From Methanothrix harundinacea (GTDB lineage Archaea; Halobacteriota; Methanosarcinia; Methanotrichales; Methanotrichaceae), in assembly GCA_002506535.1 (NCBI GenBank), contig DAXT01000005.1, forward strand, positions 32,209-96,208: a DNA stretch of 64,000 nucleotides, given 5' to 3'. Position numbers and translations under genes: made by a program. Below, in pieces: positions 34,500-41,517 of the stretch (position 1 is its first letter; each line of letters begins with the position of its first letter). Below the pieces are notes generated by a model. The model made no database searches, was not told the DNA's origin, and saw only the letters and a list, made by a program, of their open reading frames with translations.

Positions 34500-35405
34500 A
34501 TGGGAAGCCGCGGAAGCCCGCTGGCCCTGCGGCAGACGAGGACCGCCATATCCCTCCTGGAGGCGAGGGGGATCGAGACGAGCCTAACGATCGTCAAGAC
34601 GAAAGGAGACCAGGTCCAGGACGTCCCCCTCCACATGGTATCGGGGAGGGGGCTCTTCGTCAAGGAGATCGACGACCGTATGGCTGCAGGCGAGATCGAC
34701 GTAGCCGTCCACAGCATGAAGGACCTTCCCTCCAAGAGGCCCCCTGGGCTCGTCATAGCTGCCGTCCTTCCTCGAGACTCCCCCTTCGACGTCCTGGTAA
34801 GCGGCGACGGCGTCACCATCGACGAGCTGGAGGAGGGGGCGGTCGTCGGGACCTGCAGCATGAGGCGCTCTTCGCAGCTGCGACGGGCGAGGCCGGACCT
34901 GGTCATCGAGTCCCTCCGGGGCAACCTGGAGACGAGGCTTCGTAAGCTCGACGAGGGGAGGTACAGGGCGATAGTCCTCGCCGAGGCGGGGATAGAGAGG
35001 ATGGGATACCGTCCCCGATACACCGTCCTCGACCCCGAGAGGTTCCTTCCTTCGGCGAACCAGGGGGCGATCGCCGTGGTGACGACCAGGGGCAGAGCCG
35101 AGGAGGCGGTCGGCGAGATCGACCACCTCCCCACCAGGAGGGAGACGGAGGTGGAGCGGGTGATCCTGGAGGCGATCGGCGGCTCCTGCGTCGTCCCTAT
35201 GGCAGCCTTTGCGAGGCTAGATGGGGGCGAAATCTTCGTCGAGGCGGAGGTATTGTCCCTGGACGGGTCGAGGTTCGTCCGGGTGGACGGGAGGGTCCCG
35301 GCGGAGGACCACATAAATGGGGCGACGGATCTGAGCCGGAGGCTGGTGGAGATGGGGGGACGCGATCTTGCAGAAGAGGCGGTGAGGAACGTTGGAAAGG
35401 TATGA
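34500..35405 (+). CDS. hemC: porphobilinogen deaminase (hydroxymethylbilane synthase)
   Basis: Polymerises four porphobilinogens into hydroxymethylbilane. Visible: GSRGSPLALRQT, VHSMKDLPSKRPPG, GTCSMRRSSQLRRARPDL, LRGNLETRLRKLDEG, FLPSANQGAIAV, and the dipyrromethane-cofactor cysteine in IGGSCVVPMAAF (about residue 222). ATG at 34500 begins directly at GSRGS; most homologues have two or three residues before this strand, and the in-frame codons before the ATG (CTG ACG) would supply them, so a CTG start at 34494 overlapping hemL is conceivable. Its end overlaps the next gene by 14 bases. Confidence 0.95.
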   Translation: MGSRGSPLALRQTRTAISLLEARGIETSLTIVKTKGDQVQDVPLHMVSGRGLFVKEIDDRMAAGEIDVAVHSMKDLPSKRPPGLVIAAVLPRDSPFDVLVSGDGVTIDELEEGAVVGTCSMRRSSQLRRARPDLVIESLRGNLETRLRKLDEGRYRAIVLAEAGIERMGYRPRYTVLDPERFLPSANQGAIAVVTTRGRAEEAVGEIDHLPTRRETEVERVILEAIGGSCVVPMAAFARLDGGEIFVEAEVLSLDGSRFVRVDGRVPAEDHINGATDLSRRLVEMGGRDLAEEAVRNVGKV

Positions 35406-36864
35406 AGGCGGGAAGGTCTGGCTGGTCGGCGCCGGCCCTGGCGATCCGCAGCTCGTGACCCTGAAGGCCAAGAGGTTGATGGAGGGGGCGCAGGTCGTCT
35501 TATTCGACAGGCTCCTCTCTTCCGAGATCCTGGGTTGGGCGCCGGAGGAGGCGGAAATGATCGACGTCGGAAAGCTTCCCGGCCGCCACAAGCTCTCCCA
35601 GGAGGAGATAAACGATCTTCTGGTGGAGAAGGCAAGGGAAGGGAAGGTCGTCGTCAGACTGAAGGGGGGCGACCCCTTCGTCTTCGGCAGGGGTGGCGAA
35701 GAGGGGCTCGCCCTCGCCGCTGCGGGCATACCCTTCGAGGTCGTCCCCGGGGTGACGTCGGCGATATCGGTCCCCGCGGGGGCGGGGATCCCCGTCACCC
35801 ACCGGGGCGTCGCCACCGCCTTCACCGTCGTCACAGGCCACGAGGAGCCGGGAAAGGACAAAGAGCTCGACTGGGAGGCCCTGGCCCGGGTCGGTGGAAC
35901 CCTCGTCGTCCTGATGGGGGTATCGAGGCTCTCCGAGAACGTCTCGGCGCTCCTGCGGGGCGGAAGATCTCCGGATACACCGGCCGCCCTCATCGAGAGG
36001 GGGTGGAGCCCCGAAGAGAGGCTCGTCGTCGCAAGCCTCGGCGAGATCGTCGATAGGGCGAAGGAGGAGGATGTGGAGTCCCCCGCCATCCTGGTGGTGG
36101 GGGATGTGGTCGGCCTATCCGAGAGGCTGAGGCTCCCCACCATCGCCATCCTGAGGCCTGACAACCGGTCCGACGAGTCGGAGAAGATCGCCCGGAAGAT
36201 GGGTTTTAAGCCGATCCTCGCCCCCTCCATAGCCTTTTTGGAGCTACCCCTCCCTTGCGACCTCCCCGAGAGGATAAAACGGGCCGATTGCGTCGTCTTC
36301 ACCAGCGCCACCGGAGCCGAGATCGCCCTCCGGGACCCTGGCCTCGCCGATCTTCTCAGGGGGTCGGTCCTGGCCACCATCGGCCCCCGGACAGAGGAGG
36401 CGCTCCTGGAGAGGGGTCTATCCGTCGCCGTCGTCCCCGAGAGCTACAGCTCCCGGGGGCTCGCCCTCGCCCTGGCGCCGAAGTTTAAGAAAGTCCTCCT
36501 CCTCAGGAGCGCCAAAGGAAGCCCGGAGCTGGTGGAGATCCTGGAGGCGGCGGCGGTCGAGGTCGACGAGATCCACCTCTACGACATCGCCCCCTCCGAA
36601 GACCTGAGGCTTGACTGGCTGATCCAGCGGGGAAGGCCCGACATCTACGCCTTCACCAGCGGCTCCACGGCCAAGAACCTCCTCGCGAGGGCAAGAAAGC
36701 TGGGATGCGAGGAAGACCTCCGGGATAAGCTCGCAGGAGCGACGGTCGCCGCCATCGGTCCCCCCACCAAAGCGGAGCTTGAGCGTCTTGGGGTCCGGGT
36801 CGACCGCGTCCCCGAGAGGTTCACCTTCGAAGGGATGCTGGAAGAGATCAGGAGGAGAAGATGA
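35392..36864 (+). CDS. cobA-hemD: fused uroporphyrinogen-III methyltransferase / uroporphyrinogen-III synthase
   Basis: One polypeptide of 490 residues joins two consecutive enzymes. Residues 1-245 are the SAM-dependent methyltransferase SUMT: VWLVGAGPGDPQLVTLKAKRLM, VVRLKGGDPFVFGRGGEE, GVTSAISVPAGAGIPVTHRG, GTLVVLMGV. Residues 246-490 are uroporphyrinogen-III synthase HemD: FTSATGAEIAL, ATIGPRTEEALLERG, LLLRSAKGSPELVEIL, and AFTSGSTAKNLL. The fusion couples ring closure of hydroxymethylbilane with the C2/C7 methylation that commits to precorrin-2/siroheme. The start is TTG at 35392, inside the end of hemC; the stop overlaps the next gene in ATGA. Confidence 0.95.
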   Translation: MERYEGGKVWLVGAGPGDPQLVTLKAKRLMEGAQVVLFDRLLSSEILGWAPEEAEMIDVGKLPGRHKLSQEEINDLLVEKAREGKVVVRLKGGDPFVFGRGGEEGLALAAAGIPFEVVPGVTSAISVPAGAGIPVTHRGVATAFTVVTGHEEPGKDKELDWEALARVGGTLVVLMGVSRLSENVSALLRGGRSPDTPAALIERGWSPEERLVVASLGEIVDRAKEEDVESPAILVVGDVVGLSERLRLPTIAILRPDNRSDESEKIARKMGFKPILAPSIAFLELPLPCDLPERIKRADCVVFTSATGAEIALRDPGLADLLRGSVLATIGPRTEEALLERGLSVAVVPESYSSRGLALALAPKFKKVLLLRSAKGSPELVEILEAAAVEVDEIHLYDIAPSEDLRLDWLIQRGRPDIYAFTSGSTAKNLLARARKLGCEEDLRDKLAGATVAAIGPPTKAELERLGVRVDRVPERFTFEGMLEEIRRRR

Positions 36865-38030
36865 TAATATTCTCGAAGATCCTCGCCGACCACGGGACGG
36901 TCTGGGACGCCATCAGGGCGGCAGAAGAGGTGGGAGAGCCGATATCCGCCGACATTATAAGGTTCTCGGGGGAGAAGAAGCCCGTGGTGATGTGGAATAT
37001 AACCCGCCACTGTAACCTCAATTGTGACCACTGCTACATAGACGCGACGGCCGCCGCCGCCGAGGAACTCACCCTCGAAGAGGGGATAAGGCTCATCGAC
37101 GACCTCGCCGACCTTAAAATCCCTATCCTGATCCTCACCGGAGGCGAGCCGCTCCTCAGCCGAAACTTCTACGCCTACGCCTTCCACGCGAAGGAGGTGG
37201 GCCTTAGGACGGTGATATCGACTAACGGGACCCTCATAACCCCGGAGGTGGCAAGGCTCCTCGCGGAGGCTAAGATCAGGTACGTCGGGGTCAGCCTCGA
37301 CTCCTGCAGGCGGGAGGTCCACGATCGCTTCAGGGGTGTGGAGGGCGCCCACGAGAGGGCCCTGGCGGGGCTCGTCAACGCCCGGGATGCCGGCCTCAAG
37401 ACAGGCCTGAGGGTGACCCTCACTCGGGATAACTGGCACGAGGTCCCCGCCCTCCTGGAGCTCGCCCTGGAGATGGAGATCCCCCGGTTCTGCCTCTACC
37501 ACCTCGTCCCCGTGGGGAGAGGCGCCGGGATATCGGACCGGGACGTCACCGCCGAGGAGAGGAGGTCGGTCATCAGGTTCCTGGCGGAGGCTGCCGTCGA
37601 GCTGAAGGACCGGGAGATCGAGATCCTCTCCACCGACTCCCCCATGGACGGTGCGTACCTCCTTGAGATGCTGAAAGACGATCCGGAGAGGCGAGAGCGG
37701 GCAAGAAAGCTCCTCAAAAGCTCCGGGGGTTGCACCGCCGGGGTGAAGGTCGCAAATATCAACCACCGTGGAGACGTCCATCCCTGCCACTTCATGCCCG
37801 AGGTCGTCGTCGGGAACGTCCGGGAGAGGTCCTTCCGGGATATCTGGATCGACGGCCCAACCCCTGAGCTTCTGGAGCTGAGGGATATCAGGTCTCACCT
37901 GTTGGGGGCCTGCGCCGACTGCGAGTACCTGGACGTCTGCGGCGGATGCCGGCAGAAGGCGAGGTACTACTGCGGTGACGTCCTGGGAGAGGACCCTACG
38001 TGTGTCGTAAAGGACCTCTTGGGGAGATGA
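36861..38030 (+). CDS. radical SAM haem-biosynthesis protein, AhbC/AhbD/NirJ type
   Basis: A radical SAM/SPASM protein of 389 residues from the siroheme-dependent alternative haem route. The N-terminal MWNITRHCNLNCDHCYIDA holds the CxxxCxxC cluster site (about residues 52-59); TGGEPLLS is the SAM-binding GGE motif. The C-terminal SPASM-like region has GGCTAGVKVANINHRGDVHPCHFMP and CADCEYLDVCGGCRQKARYYC, ligands for an auxiliary cluster. Position after cobA-hemD supports action on siroheme-derived intermediates. AhbC (deacetylation) and AhbD (final decarboxylation) cannot be separated with confidence by eye. ATG overlaps the preceding stop. Confidence 0.85.
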   Translation: MIIFSKILADHGTVWDAIRAAEEVGEPISADIIRFSGEKKPVVMWNITRHCNLNCDHCYIDATAAAAEELTLEEGIRLIDDLADLKIPILILTGGEPLLSRNFYAYAFHAKEVGLRTVISTNGTLITPEVARLLAEAKIRYVGVSLDSCRREVHDRFRGVEGAHERALAGLVNARDAGLKTGLRVTLTRDNWHEVPALLELALEMEIPRFCLYHLVPVGRGAGISDRDVTAEERRSVIRFLAEAAVELKDREIEILSTDSPMDGAYLLEMLKDDPERRERARKLLKSSGGCTAGVKVANINHRGDVHPCHFMPEVVVGNVRERSFRDIWIDGPTPELLELRDIRSHLLGACADCEYLDVCGGCRQKARYYCGDVLGEDPTCVVKDLLGR

Positions 38031-38247
38031 GCCGGAGGGTCCGCCCTCAAGGGCCCACTGCGACATAACTCTTTTTTTTCCGTCTACTGTCTGTCGCCGG
38101 CGGCGCGTAGGCGAGAGAACTTTGCCACCTTCAGGGCTTTTTAGATGAAACGGGGCTGCCAGAGATCTCAAAATCGTGGAGGTGGGGAGACGGTATCGGA
38201 AAGTTTAATAAACGAGTACAGCCGAATTACCGGCAGGAGTGATTCAA

Positions 38248-38364
38248 ATGCCGGAAGAGAAGAAGAAGCAGAAGAAGGAAGAGGAAGAGACCGCAAAGGT
38301 TGACCCCATAAAGCCCAGCGAGAAGAGGGGCGGCAGAAAGAGGCTCCTCGACGGCTGCGTATAA
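38248..38364 (+). CDS. small charged protein (38 aa)
   Basis: A 38-codon ORF beginning with a Lys/Glu block (MPEEKKKQKKEEEE), then TAKVDPIKPSEKRGG and a C-terminal RKRLLDGCV with one Cys. GGAG lies 8 bases before the ATG and an AGTTTAATAAA element lies about 40 bases upstream, so expression is likely. The protein is probably disordered. I do not recognise the family; the composition is typical of small nucleic-acid- or ribosome-associated archaeal proteins, which is only a suggestion. Confidence 0.65.
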   Translation: MPEEKKKQKKEEEETAKVDPIKPSEKRGGRKRLLDGCV

Positions 38365-38378
38365 TCGGGATGAACACG

Positions 38379-38399
38379 GCGGCCCGCTCCGGCGGCCGC
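38379..38399 (+). terminator. possible terminator hairpin
   Basis: GCGGCC and GGCCGC arms with a 9-base loop, 14 bases after the stop of the 38-codon ORF; a T-rich stretch follows at about 38406-38415. Weak to moderate. Confidence 0.35.
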
Positions 38400-38603
38400 T
38401 ATCCTTCGCTTTTATCGATTCATTCAGGCTTCTGGCGTCGCCTCCGGGGGCGGCGTTGGGATGATCTTTCTTTCGTCGTCTATGGCGATGATATCCCTCT
38501 CGTCGAACGGTGGCAAGGCGTCATCCGAGGATATGGATCGCCGATTATTCTTCGACCTCTCCGACCTAAAGGTTTAATGTAGATGGCAGAAGAGATCTGA
38601 CCC

Positions 38604-40706
38604 GTGGCCATACAGCTCCTAAACGACATCATCGTCATCTTCCTCATATCGATCGTCGCCATCTTCGTCGGCCACCGGCTGAAGGTCCCGGTAGTCGTCG
38701 GCTTTCTCGCCACGGGGATTCTCGCCGGGCCCCACGGCCTGCAGCTGATCCATGAGGTGGAGCAGATCGAGGTCCTCGCCGAGATCGGGGTCGTCCTCCT
38801 CCTCTTCGCCATCGGGATCGAGTTCTCCTTCGAGAAGCTCTCCCGGATCAAGAGGCCAGCCCTGGTGGGGGGGCCCCTCCAGGTCGCCGTAACCTTTATA
38901 GTCACGACCTTCATCGGCATCGAGATCGGCCTTCATCTTAACGAAGCGATCTTCGCCGGGTTTCTCGTCTCCCTCAGCAGCACCGCCGTAGTCCTGAAGA
39001 TCATGCAGGATAGAGACGAGGTCGACACTCCCCACGGCGGCAATACCCTGGGGATTCTGATCTTTCAGGATATCGTCGTCGTCCCCATGATGCTCCTGAC
39101 CCCCATCCTCGCAGCCCAGAACTCCGAGAGCCTGGGGATGCCGCTCCTCCTCATGCTGGCGAAGGGCGTCGGGATAATCGTCCTTGTTATAGTGGCGGCG
39201 AAGCTCTTCGTCCCCGCCCTCCTCTACCAGGTCGTCCGCCGCAGGTCGAGCGAGCTCTTCCTCCTTACGGTCGTCCTCATCTGCCTCTCCGTCGCCTGGA
39301 TCTCCTTCACCGCTGGCCTCTCCCTCGCCCTGGGCGCTTTTTTGGCGGGGCTTATCATCTCCGAGTCGGAGTACAGCTACCAGGCCCTGGGGAACATCCT
39401 CCCCTTCAGGGACGTATTCACCAGCTTCTTCTTCGTCTCCATCGGGATGCTCCTGGACGTCGGATTTTTTTTGGAGAGGGCTGATCTCCTTGTAGCGGTG
39501 GCCCTGGGAGTTCTGATCCTGAAGGCGGTCGTAGCCGGGTCCGTATCCGTCCTCCTAGGCTACCCCATCAGGACCGGGGTCCTGGTGGGGCTCGCCCTCG
39601 CCCAGATCGGGGAGTTCTCCTTCATCCTCTCCAAGACGGGGCTCGACTCGGGGATCATAAGCCAGTTCGAGTACCAGATCTTCCTCGCGGTCTCGGTGAT
39701 GACGATGGCCGCAACCCCTTTCGTCATCTCAGGATCCCCGAAGGCCGCCGACCTCCTCTGCCGCCTCCCCCTCCCCGAGAGGCTGAAGACCGGCCTTCCC
39801 TTCGCCGCCATCCCGGAGAAGAGGGAGAACCACCTCGTCATCGTCGGCTACGGCTTCGTCGGTAGGACTCTGGCGAGGGCCGCCCGGGTCGGAGATCTCT
39901 CCTACATGGTCCTGGAGATGAACCCGGAGAAGGTGAGGGGGGAGAGGGCGAACGGCGAGCCGATCCATTACGGCGACGCCACCCAGGAGATAGTCCTGCG
40001 GCACGCCGACGTCGATAAGGCGAGGGTCGTCGTCGTAGCCGTATCCGACGAGATGGCGACCCGCAGGATCGTCGAGCTGGCGAGGAGGATCAACCCAAAG
40101 GTCTACATCATGGCGAGGGTCCGCCATCTCGCCGAGGCGGCTCCCCTCTACGACCTGGGGGCGGACGAGGTCGTCCCCGAGGAGTTCGAGACCTCGGTGG
40201 GGATCTTCTCCCGGGTCCTCGCCAAGTACCTGGTTCCTCGTAACGAGATCGAGAAGATGATCGTCGAGGTCCGGTCACTGGGCTACGACATGTTCAGGAA
40301 CGCCGAGATCGAGCCCTCCAAGATCTCGGACCTGAGGCGGTACCTCCCCAACGTCGAGGTCGTCACCGTTAAGGTCGAGGAGAGGGCCCCGGCCTGCGGC
40401 AAGACCCTCGCCGATCTAGCCCTCAGAAAGACCCTGGGGGTGAACGTCATCGGGATCATCAGGGAGTCGGGGAACGTCTTGAACCCTCATAGCGATACCG
40501 AGATCGCCGGCGGAGACGTCCTCCTGGTCCTGGGGACCAGCGAGCAGATCGCCAGGTCCAGATACCTCTTCAGAGACCCCGTCAGGTACCCCAGGGCCGG
40601 GGCGGGGGCTTTGCGGCCTGGAGATGAAGCCGCCTGCGGTGAAGGCGATATCGGATCCCAGGATGCCGGGGGGGTTGAGGAAGGATCCTCCCGGAAGGAA
40701 GGCTGA
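38604..40706 (+). CDS. Kef-type cation:proton antiporter with RCK domains
   Basis: A 700-residue CPA2-family monovalent cation/proton antiporter. Residues 1-385 hold about 12 membrane helices with family landmarks VVGFLATGILAGPHGL, EIGVVLLLFAIGIEFS, SLSSTAVVLKIMQ, GALAGLIISE-like LGAFLAGLIISESEYSYQ and FFVSIGMLLDVGF. Residues about 405-520 are a TrkA-N/RCK_N Rossmann domain (VIVGYGFVGRTLARAA), followed by an RCK_C domain to about residue 670. The last about 30 residues are low-complexity. Such proteins export K+ or Na+ in exchange for protons under nucleotide control. GTG start with only weak GAAGAGATC upstream. Confidence 0.92.
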   Translation: MAIQLLNDIIVIFLISIVAIFVGHRLKVPVVVGFLATGILAGPHGLQLIHEVEQIEVLAEIGVVLLLFAIGIEFSFEKLSRIKRPALVGGPLQVAVTFIVTTFIGIEIGLHLNEAIFAGFLVSLSSTAVVLKIMQDRDEVDTPHGGNTLGILIFQDIVVVPMMLLTPILAAQNSESLGMPLLLMLAKGVGIIVLVIVAAKLFVPALLYQVVRRRSSELFLLTVVLICLSVAWISFTAGLSLALGAFLAGLIISESEYSYQALGNILPFRDVFTSFFFVSIGMLLDVGFFLERADLLVAVALGVLILKAVVAGSVSVLLGYPIRTGVLVGLALAQIGEFSFILSKTGLDSGIISQFEYQIFLAVSVMTMAATPFVISGSPKAADLLCRLPLPERLKTGLPFAAIPEKRENHLVIVGYGFVGRTLARAARVGDLSYMVLEMNPEKVRGERANGEPIHYGDATQEIVLRHADVDKARVVVVAVSDEMATRRIVELARRINPKVYIMARVRHLAEAAPLYDLGADEVVPEEFETSVGIFSRVLAKYLVPRNEIEKMIVEVRSLGYDMFRNAEIEPSKISDLRRYLPNVEVVTVKVEERAPACGKTLADLALRKTLGVNVIGIIRESGNVLNPHSDTEIAGGDVLLVLGTSEQIARSRYLFRDPVRYPRAGAGALRPGDEAACGEGDIGSQDAGGVEEGSSRKEG

Positions 40707-40927
40707 GGCCCTGATCCCCGGTCCTCGGCGGATCTGCGGACGGTCTGGTCCCTTCGTCCAAAAGCTAGATATAATAATGATGACAGATTATGTTATGTCA
40801 GGGAGATCTCCTCCGGGGATTAAAAATAGATTTGCAGGATGCCGCCTGCCCGTTGCCCGCTTCGAAAGTCCCCGGATCAGATCTTCCCCTGAATTCGATA
40901 GACGAAAAACATAAGGGCAGCTTTGAG

Positions 40928-40953
40928 CCGGAGGGCGCGAAAGTCCTCCGGCC
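40928..40953 (+). terminator. GC-rich hairpin, possible terminator
   Basis: Perfect 8-bp arms GCCGGAGG / CCTCCGGC around a 10-base loop, followed by a pyrimidine run. Lies about 220 bases after the antiporter stop codon. Confidence 0.4.
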
Positions 40954-40979
40954 TCCCTCCAACTATTCTCTACCATCCG

Positions 40980-41087
40980 CTCCTTCCATCTCTTTCACTC
41001 GTTGCTTCCATCTCTTTCATCTGCTCCTTTCATCTCTTCCATTCGTTCCTTTCATCTCTTCCATCCGGTCCTTCCATCTCTTTTCAG
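40980..41087. repeat. 22-bp tandem repeat, about five units
   Basis: Five consecutive units begin at 40980, 41002, 41024, 41046 and 41068. Each holds TTYCATCTCTTYCA plus a variable CTG/TCG junction; the fifth is incomplete. The top strand is almost entirely pyrimidine. A diverged partial unit may precede it at about 40963. The period of 22 (two helical turns) and the closeness to the next promoter suggest either protein binding or slippage-generated sequence. Confidence 0.8.
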
Positions 41088-41111
41088 ATCCGGAAAGCCA
41101 GTGGAGAAAGC

Positions 41112-41121
41112 TATAAAATAT
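41112..41121 (+). promoter_or_regulatory. TATA box of the AhpD-like gene
   Basis: TATAAAATAT preceded by GAAAGC (BRE-like) 33-42 bases before the ATG; GGAGGA at 41142-41147 remains within the predicted leader. A convincing archaeal promoter. Confidence 0.65.
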
Positions 41122-41153
41122 AAGAGAGCCCTCATTAAGCTGGAGGATTAAAA

Positions 41154-41471
41154 ATGAAAGAAGAAGTATTCTTCGGCGAAGGGATGGCTGGTGTCAAGAA
41201 AGATTACCCCGACCTCTACGAGGCGATCGTCGGCCTCAACGAGGCGGCGTACACAGGAAAGGTCATCGACTACCGGACCCAGAAGCTGATCGCTATAGGG
41301 ATCGCCGCAGCGTCCGCCGACGAGAGGGCGACGAAGAAGCAGATGATGAGCGCCAAAAAGGAGTTCGACGTAACAAAGGACGAGATCGTCGACGTCCTGA
41401 GGGTCGTCCTCCTCACCTCGGGGATGCCCCCCTTCACCAAGGCGATGAAGATTCTGTATGAGCTGAAGTAG
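41154..41471 (+). CDS. carboxymuconolactone decarboxylase-family protein
   Basis: A 105-residue all-helical protein of the AhpD/CMD-like superfamily: MAGVKKDYPDLYEAIVGLNEAAYTGKVIDYRTQKLIAIGIAAAS, then VTKDEIVDVLRVVLLTSGMPPFTKAMKILYEL. It contains no cysteine, so it lacks the CxxC of peroxidase-type AhpD and cannot do that chemistry. The region that would hold CxxC reads SADERATKKQM. Function unknown. It has a clear TATA box and a GGAGGA ribosome-binding site, and is preceded by pyrimidine-rich tandem repeats. Confidence 0.88.
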   Translation: MKEEVFFGEGMAGVKKDYPDLYEAIVGLNEAAYTGKVIDYRTQKLIAIGIAAASADERATKKQMMSAKKEFDVTKDEIVDVLRVVLLTSGMPPFTKAMKILYELK

Positions 41472-41517
41472 GGGCGTTCGGCTGGAGGGCCGGTCAGGGA
41501 CCGTCAGGATCGGCCCT

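Larger units (their letters stand above)
40707..41110. other. non-coding region with hairpin and tandem repeats
   Basis: About 400 bases between the antiporter gene and the promoter of the AhpD-like gene. It contains an AT-rich patch (about 40760-40830), a strong hairpin at 40928-40953 and a 22-bp tandem repeat at 40980-41087. Frames crossing it translate to Ser/Phe-rich repeats with a period that is not a multiple of three, so I do not regard it as coding. Confidence 0.6.

Noticed and set aside
40980..41087. CRISPR array
   Set aside because: Units are contiguous with no spacers and are imperfect; no cas genes in the window.
40790..41116. Ser/Phe-rich ORF through the tandem repeats
   Set aside because: The 22-bp period is not a multiple of three, so successive units are read in different frames; no protein selection is evident.
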